From Nemertoderma westbladi (lineage: Eukaryota; Xenacoelomorpha; Nemertodermatida; Nemertodermatidae), in NCBI GenBank assembly GCA_032718475.1, contig JAUCBJ010007033.1, positions 1 through 34,851 on the forward strand: 34,851 nt of DNA. Reading direction: 5' to 3'. Every line of letters begins with the position of its first letter. Positions within the stretch are counted from its first letter, which is position 1. The translations under genes were made by a program, and so were the position numbers. Positions 27,522 to 34,851 of the stretch are shown piece after piece. The notes under the pieces are model-generated. The model was not told the origin of the DNA, did no database searches, and saw only the letters and a list, made by a program, of their open reading frames with translations.

Positions 27522-30290
27522 GTGTCTGTATGTTTGTGTGTCTGTATGTTTGTGTGTCTGTTTGTTTGTGTGACTGAATGTTTGTTTTTGTCACTGGATG
27601 TTTGTTTTTGTGACTGAATGTTTGTTTTTGTGACTGAATGTTTGTTTTTGTGACTGAATGTTTGTTTTTGTGACTGAATGTTTGTTTGTGTGTCTGAATG
27701 TTTGTTTGTGTGTCTGAATGTTTGTTTTTGTGACTGAATGTTTGTTTTTGTGACTGAATGTTTGTTTGTGTGTCTGAATGTTTGTTTTTGTGACTGAATG
27801 TTTGTTTTTGTGACTGAATGTTTGTTTTTGTGACTGAATGTTTGTTTGAGTGACTGAATGTTTCTTTATTTGTTTGTGTAGGCGTATCGGTCTGTTTAAG
27901 TGCTCGAATTATTGTGTGTCTGTATGTTTGTTTGTGTGTCTGTGTGTTTGTTTACTTGTTTGTATGTCTGTAAGTTTGTTTGTGAGTCTGTGTGTTTGTT
28001 TACTTGTTTGTATGTCTGTAAGTTTGTTTGTGTGTCTGTATGTTTGTTTGTGTGTCTGTATGTTTGTGTGTGTGTGTCTGTCTGTTTAAGTGCTCGAATT
28101 ATTGTGTGTCTGTATGGTTGTATGTTTGTTTGTGTGTCTGTATGTTTGTTTGTGTGTCTGTATGTTTGATTGTGTGACTGAATGTTTGTTTTGTGTGTCT
28201 GTATGTTTGTTTGTGTGTCTGTATGTTTGTTTGTGTGTATTTATGTGTGTCTGTATGTGTGTTTGTGTGTCTGAATGTTTGTTTGTGTGTCTGTATGTTT
28301 GTTTGTGTGTCTGTATGTTTGCTTGTGTGTCTGTATGTTTGCTTGTGTGTCTGAATGTTTGTTTGTGTGTATGTATGTGTGTTTGTGTGTCTGTATGTGT
28401 GTTTGTGTTTCTGAATGTTTGCTTGTGTGTCTGTATGTTTGCTTGTGTGTCTGTATGTTTGTTTGTGTGTCTGTATGTGTGTTTGTGTGTCTGAATGTTT
28501 GTTTGTGTGTCTGTATGTTTGTTTGTGTGTCTGTATGTTTGTTTGTGTGTATGTATGTGTGTTTGTGTGTCTGTATGTGTGTTTGTGTTTCTGAATGTTT
28601 GTTTGTATGTCTGTATGTTTGTTTGTGTGTCTGTATGTTTGCTTGTGTGTCTGTATGTTTGCTTGTGTGTCTGAATGTTTGTTTGTGTTGTGTGTCTGAA
28701 TGTTTGTTTGTGTGTCTGTATGTTTGTTTGTGTGTCTGTATGTTTGCTTGTGTGTCTGTATGTTTGCTTGTGTGTCTGTATGTTTGTTTGTGTGTCTGAA
28801 TGTTTGTTTGTGTGTCTGTATGTTTGTTTGTGTGTCTGTATGTTTGCTTGTGTGTCTGTATGTTTGCTTGTGTGTCTGTATGTGTGTTTGTGTGTCTGAA
28901 TGTTTGTTTGTGTGTCTGTATGTTTGTTTGTGTGTCTGTATGTTTGCTTGTGTGTCTGTATGTTTGCTTGTGTGTCTGTATGTTTGTTTGTGTGTCTGAA
29001 TGTTTGTTTGTGTGTCTGTATGTTTGTTTGTGTGTCTGTATGTTTGCTTGTGTGTCTGTATGTTTGCTTGTGTGTCTGTATGTTTGTTTGTGTGTCTGAA
29101 TGTTTGTTTGTGTGTCTGTATGTTTGCTTGTGTGTCTGTATGTTTGCTTGTGTGTCTGAATGTTTGTTTGTGTGTCTGAATGTTTGTTTGTGTGTCTGTA
29201 TGTTTGTTTGTGTGTCTGTATGTTTGTTTGTGTGTCTGTATGTTTGTTTGTGTGTCTGAATGTTTGTTTGTGTGTCTGTATGTTTGTTTGTGTGTCTGTA
29301 TGTTTGTTTGTGTGTCTGAATGTTTGTTTGTGTGTCTGTATGTTTGTTTGTGTGTCTGTATGTTTGTTTGAGTGACTGAATGTTTGTTTGTGTGTCTGTA
29401 TGTTTGTTTGTGTGTCTGTATGTTTGTTTGTGTGTCTGAATGTTTGTTTGTGTGTCTGAATGTTTGTTTGTGTGTCTGTATGTTTGTTTGTGTGTCTGTA
29501 TGTTTGTTTGTATGTCTGAATGTTTGTTTGTGTGTCTGTATGTTTGTTTGTGTGTATGTATGTGTGTTTGTGTATCTGTATGTTTGTTTGTGTGTCTGAA
29601 TGTTTGTTTGTGTGTCTGTATGTTTGTTTGTGTGTCTGTATGTTTGTTTGAGTGACTGAATGTTTGTTTGTGTGTCTGTATGTTTGTTTGTGTGTCTGTA
29701 TGTTTGTTTGAGTGACTGAATGTTTGTTTGTGTGTCTGTATGTTTGTTTGTGTGTCTGTATGTTTGTTTGTGTGTCTGAATGTTTGTTTGTGTGTCTGAA
29801 TGTTTGTTTGTGTGTCTGTATGTTTGTTTGTGTGTATGTATGTGTGTTTGTGTATCTGTATGTTTGTTTGTGTGTCTGAATGTTTGTTTGTGTGTCTGTA
29901 TGTTTGTTTGTGTGTCTGTATGTTTTTTCGAGTGACTGAATGTTTGTTTGTGTGTCTGAATGTTTGTTTGTGTGTCTGAATGTTTGTTTGTGTGTCTGAA
30001 TGTTTGTTTGTGTGTCTGAATGTTTGTTTGTGTGTCTGAATGTTTGTTTGTGTGTCTGAATGTTTGTTTGTGTGTGTGTGTGTGTGTCTGTATGTTTGTT
30101 TGAGTGACTGAATGTTTGTTTGAGTGTCTGAATGTTTGTTTGTGTGTCTGTATGTTTGCTTGTGTGTCTGTATGTTTGTTTGTGTGTCTGTATGTTTGTT
30201 TGTGTCTGAATGTTTGTTTACTTGTTTGTGTGTCTGTATGTTTGTTTGTGTGTCTGTATGTTTGTTTGTTTGTCTTTATCTCTGTCTGTG
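27522..30290 (+). repeat. GU-rich 20-bp minisatellite (~138 units) in the presumed TBPL1 3' UTR
   Basis: Units close to TGTTTGTTTGTGTGTCTGTA, with a CTGAA variant; early units (27570-27860) are TGACTGAATGTTTGTTTTTG. Between about 28700 and 29160 a 100-bp (five-unit) higher-order period is clear from regularly spaced CTGAATG and TGCTTG variants. The + strand units match the CELF1 GU-rich element UGUUUGUUUGU. Because 20 is not a multiple of 3, each frame cycles through the same Cys/Val/Leu-rich pattern; these frames are not genes. Confidence 0.95.
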
Positions 30291-30338
30291 TGTTCGTATA
30301 CTTATTTGTTTTGTTATATAGAATCCCGAATGCAGGAT

Positions 30339-30348
30339 AATAAATAAA
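30339..30348 (+). promoter_or_regulatory. Candidate TBPL1 polyadenylation signal (overlapping AATAAATAAA)
   Basis: Two overlapping AATAAA hexamers about 50 bp after the array ends, and the first good ones after the TBPL1 stop as far as I can see. If used, the 3' UTR is about 2.8 kb and almost all repeat. Confidence 0.45.
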
Positions 30349-31550
30349 ATAAGAAACTTCATTTGAATAAATTCGATGCCACTTTCTGTATATTTATTTG
30401 ATAACCTATTAAAGCGAAATGTTAACTTCATATCTACCCGTATTGTAGTTTCTTTATATATTTACAGAGTAACTTTCTTTTTTATCTGGGTGGTTAAATG
30501 TTGAGTTCGGGGTAGAATTTAACAAACTGTAAATAGAAGGAGAGAGAAGGTTGTATTAATTCAATATGGAGTCCAGGGAGTTTTATTCGAATTACTTATT
30601 GTTGAGTATCGGATCGGTTGGCTGATCGCGTAATGTGCAGGTGATGCGTTCACCAAGCGGTAGGAGGCGTTACAAAGAAACAAATACCGATAATATAAAA
30701 CGGTCTCAGTCACACTGTGTTAGATTTAACAAGGTCCGCGCATTTTTTGCTCAATATTTCAGACCCACAGACTTTGAGATACTTTGTGCAAAGCAAAATT
30801 GTATTGACTAAAATTTGTCTTTGTTATAAATCATCATAGCGGGATGTTGCTGAACGTAATATTGCTCTTTATATTCTAGCAGGCGGTGCATGGCGGTGGT
30901 AAAAATACTTGTGTTAAGCCGGCACAGCATCTCAATGTGCAGTTCCAATGCTGCAGGCCAATTACCAGTGTAAAATTCGCTTAAAAATCCCAATAGATTA
31001 CCACTCCCGATTCACAATAGATAATGAGGCGTTTTGACCCACCCTTTGTCGCATCTGAAATACTTGCGATAAAACGCATTAATATCGCTTGCAGAAGTGT
31101 GCGATTAATCGCATTCATTACACATGCGACCCCTTTGCGATACATATTGTATTATGTGATACTGTGAAAAATCACAATATTATAATTTGGGATGATGAAT
31201 AGCAGTTAATAAAGAATACTTGCGATAAATATGTGATAAAAATAATCGCAAAAATACTTACGATTATTTAATAAAAATTATGTAATTATGTAAAAATGAT
31301 GGTAAGATTGTTGGTGGATGTAGTAATGGTATGTTGTGTGACTGAATAAAATGAATGATACGTTATGTGAATAACTCGAAAACAAAAGTTTAGTTTTTAG
31401 TTTTTTGCATTTAGTTCAATAAAACATTCACATATTCCGACAGGGTATAGAACAAACAGGAAGGGGCTGGGGTGTGGGGGGGGGGGGTGGCTACTGAGAT
31501 GGCAATACAATGAACGAGAGTCAATAGTAAATAATCCATTTTTGCTTTCA
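30349..31550. other. Intergenic; TGCGAT-rich stretch, one weak exon candidate
   Basis: Contains a dense run of TTGCGATA/ATCGCA words at about 31050-31270 (ATACTTGCGATAAA at both about 31060 and 31216), suggesting a degraded transposon end. A G-rich run lies near 31475-31487. Apart from the candidate at 30808-30993, no coding sequence was seen. Confidence 0.4.
30808..30993 (-). CDS. Possible terminal exon, unknown product
   Basis: A 61-codon - strand frame (FYTGNWPAALELHIEM through RLLEYKEQYYVQQHP) ending at TAG 30808. It has a protein-like helical composition and a usable acceptor inside it (TTGGCCTGCAG|CATTGG near 30950). No upstream partner exon or family was recognised, so it may be chance or a transposon remnant. 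Confidence 0.2.
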   Translation of the reverse strand: MGFLSEFYTGNWPAALELHIEMLCRLNTSIFTTAMHRLLEYKEQYYVQQHPAMMIYNKDKF

Positions 31551-34030
31551 ATGAACTGATATTTGCTGCAATGAACTGATATTTGCTGCAATGAACTGAT
31601 ATTTGCTGCAATGAACTGATGTTTGCTGCAATGAACTGATATTTGCTGCAATGAACTGATATTTGCTGCAATGAACTGATATTTGCTGCAATGAACTGAT
31701 GTTTGCTGCAATGAACTGATATTTGCTGCAATGAACTGATATTTGCTGCAATGAACTGATGTTTGCTGCAATGAACTGATATTTGCTGCAATGAACTGAT
31801 ATTTGCTGCAATTAACTGATATTTGCTGCAATGAACTGATATTTGCTGCAATGAACTGATGTTTGCTGCAATGAACTGATATTTGCTGCAATGAACTGAT
31901 ATTTGCTGCAATTAACTGATATTTGCTGCAATGAACTGATATTTGCTGCAATGAACTGATATTTGCTGCAATGAACTGATGTTTGCTGCAATGAACTGAT
32001 ATTTGCTGCAATGAACTGATATTTGCTGCAATGAACTGATATTTGCTGCAATGAACTGATGTTTGCTGCAATGAACTGATATTTGCTGCAATGAACTGAT
32101 ATTTGCTGCAATGAACTGATATTTGCTGCAATGAACTGATATTTGCTGCAATTAACTGATGTTTGCTGCAATGAACTGATATTTGCTGCAATGAACTGAT
32201 ATTTGCTGCAATTAACTGATATTTGCTGCAATGAACTGATATTTGCTGCAATTAACTGATATTTGCTGCAATGAACTGATGGTTGCTGCAATGAACTGAT
32301 ATTTGCTGCAATGAACTGATATTTGCTGCAATGAACTGATATTTGCTGCAATGAATTGATGTTTGCTGCAATGAACTGATATTTGCTGCAATGAACTGAT
32401 ATTTGCTGCAATTAACTGATATTTGCTGCAATGAACTGATGGTTGCTGCAATGAACTGAAATTTGCTGCAATGAACTGATATTTGCTGCAATGAACTGAT
32501 ATTTGCTGCAATGAACTGATATTTGCTGCAATTAACTGATGTTTGCTGCAATGAACTGATATTTGCTGCAATGAACTGATATTTGCTGCAATTAACTGAT
32601 ATTTGCTGCAATGAACTGATATTTGCTGCAATTAACTGATATTTGCTGCAATGAACTGATGGTTGCTGCAATGAACTGATATTTGCTGCAATGAACTGAT
32701 ATTTGCTGCAGTGAACTGATATTTGCTGCAATGAATTGATGTTTGCTGCAATGAACTGATATTTGCTGCAATGAACTGATATTTGCTGCAATGAACTGAT
32801 ATTTGCTGCAATTAACTGATGTTTGCTGCAATGAACTGATATTTGCTGCAATGAACTGAAATTTGCTGCAATGAACTGATATTTGCTGCAATGAACTGAT
32901 ATTTGCTGCAATGAACTGATATTTGCTGCAATTAACTGATGTTTGCTGCAATGAACTGATATTTGCTGCAATGAACTGATATTTGCTGCAATGAACTGAA
33001 ATTTGCTGCAATGAACTGATATTTGCTGCAATGAACTGATATTTGCTGCAATGAACTGATATTTGCTGCAATTAACTGATGTTTGCTGCAATGAACTGAT
33101 ATTTGCTGCAATGAACTGATATTTGCTGCAATTAACTGATATTTGCTGCAATGAACTGATATTTGCTGCAATTAACTGATATTTGCTGCAATGAACTGAT
33201 GGTTGCTGCAATGAACTGATATTTGCTGCAATGAACTGATATTTGCTGCAATGAACTGATATTTGCTGCAATGAATTGATGTTTGCTGCAATGAACTGAT
33301 ATTTGCTGCAATGAACTGATATTTGCTGCAATTAACTGATATTTGCTGCAATGAACTGATGGTTGCTGCAATGAACTGAAATTTGCTGCAATGAACTGAT
33401 ATTTGCTGCAATGAACTGATATTTGCTGCAATGAACTGATATTTGCTGCAATTAACTGATGTTTGCTGCAATGAACTGATATTTGCTGCAATGAACTGAT
33501 ATTTGCTGCAATTAACTGATATTTGCTGCAATGAACTGATATTTGCTGCAATTAACTGATATTTGCTGCAATGAACTGATGGTTGCTGCAATGAACTGAT
33601 ATTTGCTGCAATGAACTGATATTTGCTACAATGAACTGATATTTGCTGCAATGAATTGATGTTTGCTGCAATGAACTGATATTTGCTGCAATGAACTGAT
33701 ATTTGCTGCAATTAACTGATATTTGCTGCAATGAACTGATGGTTGCTGCAATGAACTGATATTTGCTGCAATGAACTGATATTTGCTGCAATGAACTGAT
33801 ATTTGCTGCAATGAATTGATGTTTGCTGCAATGAACTGATATTTGCTGCAATGAACTGATATTTGCTGCAATTAACTGATATTTGCTGCAATGAACTGAT
33901 GGTTGCTACAATGAACTGATATTTGTTGCAATGAACTGATATTTGCTGCAATGAACTGATATTTGCTGCAATGAACTGATATTTGCTACAATGAACTTAT
34001 TTACTGCAATGAACTGATATTTGCTGCAAT
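31551..34030. repeat. 20-bp satellite, 124 units
   Basis: Almost perfect head-to-tail copies of ATTTGCTGCAATGAACTGAT. Variants (GTTTG, GGTTG, ATTAACTGAT, ATGAATTGAT, ACTGAA) recur in ordered blocks. GGTTG units lie at 32281, 32441, 32661, 33201, 33361, 33581, 33741 and 33901, so the 160 + 220 bp pattern is repeated after 920 bp (46 units). The - strand has no stop in any frame, giving a spurious 20-residue repeat (QQISVHCSKYQFIAANISSL). One irregular unit lies at about 34000. Confidence 0.97.
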
Positions 34031-34851
34031 GATTTTCCCCATTGAAATGACTATATTGCGTCAATAGTCCCAAGGATTCCGATATATGGTAGAATAAAAG
34101 TATTGGTCAAATTTTTTTTATATTGATTATTTCCAATTTTATTATCAAATTAATTAATTATTTTCCTATTTTTTTTTTAATTGCATTTTTCACATTTCGA
34201 AGCCAATAAAAACAGTTAGGATCAAAATTTTAAAAATCTGACCAATGCTTTTGAAGATACCAGGCATGTGGTTACGCTGCCCAAACTTCATGAAAAAATA
34301 TTAAAAATTGGCAGAGGGGTAGCATTTTAAATTTCGTTGAAATAAAAAATACCATTCCGATATAATTGCCTTAAAAATTTGAACCTTCCCGCGCAAAAAT
34401 TGTCTGTTGATATGTGAGAATGTCTGTCAATATATATATATCAACAAGAAAAGATAAAACCATTCTCAGAATTTTGCTATATGAGTTTTCCTGGTCACAG
34501 AATTTATTTCGAGTGTCAATTTTAACATTTGATGACTTCCAAATTGTATGTGTGGCTGTCAGACAAGGCCAAATTTGTTTAATGACATCAGAAATGAAGT
34601 CACCGACTTCACGAAAACCCATACAGGGAATGTTTTAAACAGATAGTATGTTTTTTATTGATGAACAGACTTTAATACGGACAGACACAGCCATATCTCG
34701 AGAAGTAAGACAGATCTTGCTAAACGGTTTTCAAATTTGGAACCTTGATAAAAATCTGTTCTAGGTGAAATAAAAAAAATTGTGCAAAAATTATTGAAGT
34801 AGCGCTACCTACCCCACCCCCCCCCCCCCCCCCCTTAAAATATAAGACAAT
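34031..34851. other. No gene recognised; poly-C run near the end
   Basis: AT-rich unique or degraded repeat sequence. The overlapping 74- and 83-codon frames at 34371-34638 on opposite strands resemble no family I know. A run of 18 C occupies 34817-34834. Confidence 0.4.

Noticed and set aside
27850-30340. Many Cys/Val/Leu-rich frames
   Set aside because: They are the same 20-bp GU-rich unit read in rotating frames, not a cysteine-rich gene family.
31397-33951. - strand frames up to 359 codons with a 20-residue repeat
   Set aside because: The 20-bp satellite has no stop in any - strand frame, so length is not evidence of coding.
31551-34030. CRISPR-like regular repeats
   Set aside because: Units are contiguous with no unique spacers and the context is a metazoan genome.

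Overview
This is animal nuclear DNA, most likely from a marine invertebrate. It holds three split genes with GT-AG introns, metazoan gene families (TRAF, PGRMC, TBPL1), CR1/L2-type LINE remnants, a tRNA-headed SINE-like element, HINE-like Helentron relatives, MITEs and very large minisatellites. The octamer TAGGCCTA and TACCGGTA-type palindromes are strongly over-represented. I cannot name the species. By my estimate about a third of the window is tandem repeat.

Layout, left to right. 1-2105: unassigned. 2106-6045: a minisatellite of about 118 units (33/34 bp) inside a TRAF-gene intron. 6046-7881: the last three coding exons of a TRAF-family adaptor on the + strand (TRAF zinc finger, coiled coil, TRAF-C/MATH); the 5' part lies outside the window or is not recognised. 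7917-9162: a second minisatellite in its presumed 3' UTR. 11628-12939: a complete four-exon PGRMC (cytochrome b5-like haem protein) gene on the - strand, 186 codons, with all splice phases matching. 12942-15994: two HINE-like elements with RFX X-box-like palindromes every ~153 bp; the first stops 3 bp from the PGRMC start codon. 14992-18898: two members of one MITE family, the second split by a 1.58-kb foldback element. 19597-20374: a 68-bp satellite. 20593-20849: a MITE packed with CAACCCGGGTTG palindromes. 21127-23846: a 101-bp inverted repeat pair enclosing a LINE fragment and a 42-bp satellite. 23885-24790: a second LINE fragment. 25119-27516: a two-exon TBPL1 (TLF/TRF2) gene on the + strand, 290 codons. 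27522-30290: a GU-rich 20-bp minisatellite filling its presumed 3' UTR. 31551-34030: 124 copies of an unrelated 20-bp satellite.

The most striking find is in the TBPL1 intron. A 940-bp insertion flanked by a 12-bp direct repeat carries, in both orientations, a tRNA-like Pol III head (A and B boxes) followed 3 nt later by a full hammerhead ribozyme core: CTGATGA, a GACC/GGTC stem II, GAAA, a very short self-complementary stem III, a UA cleavage site and a 6-bp stem I. It resembles the Schistosoma Sm-alpha SINE-like hammerhead elements and animal retrozymes. The + copy is sense to the TBPL1 pre-mRNA.

The three genes are functionally unrelated: signalling adaptor, haem/membrane protein and transcription factor. 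What links them is how closely repeats abut their functional signals: a splice acceptor, a start codon, stop codons and an intron.
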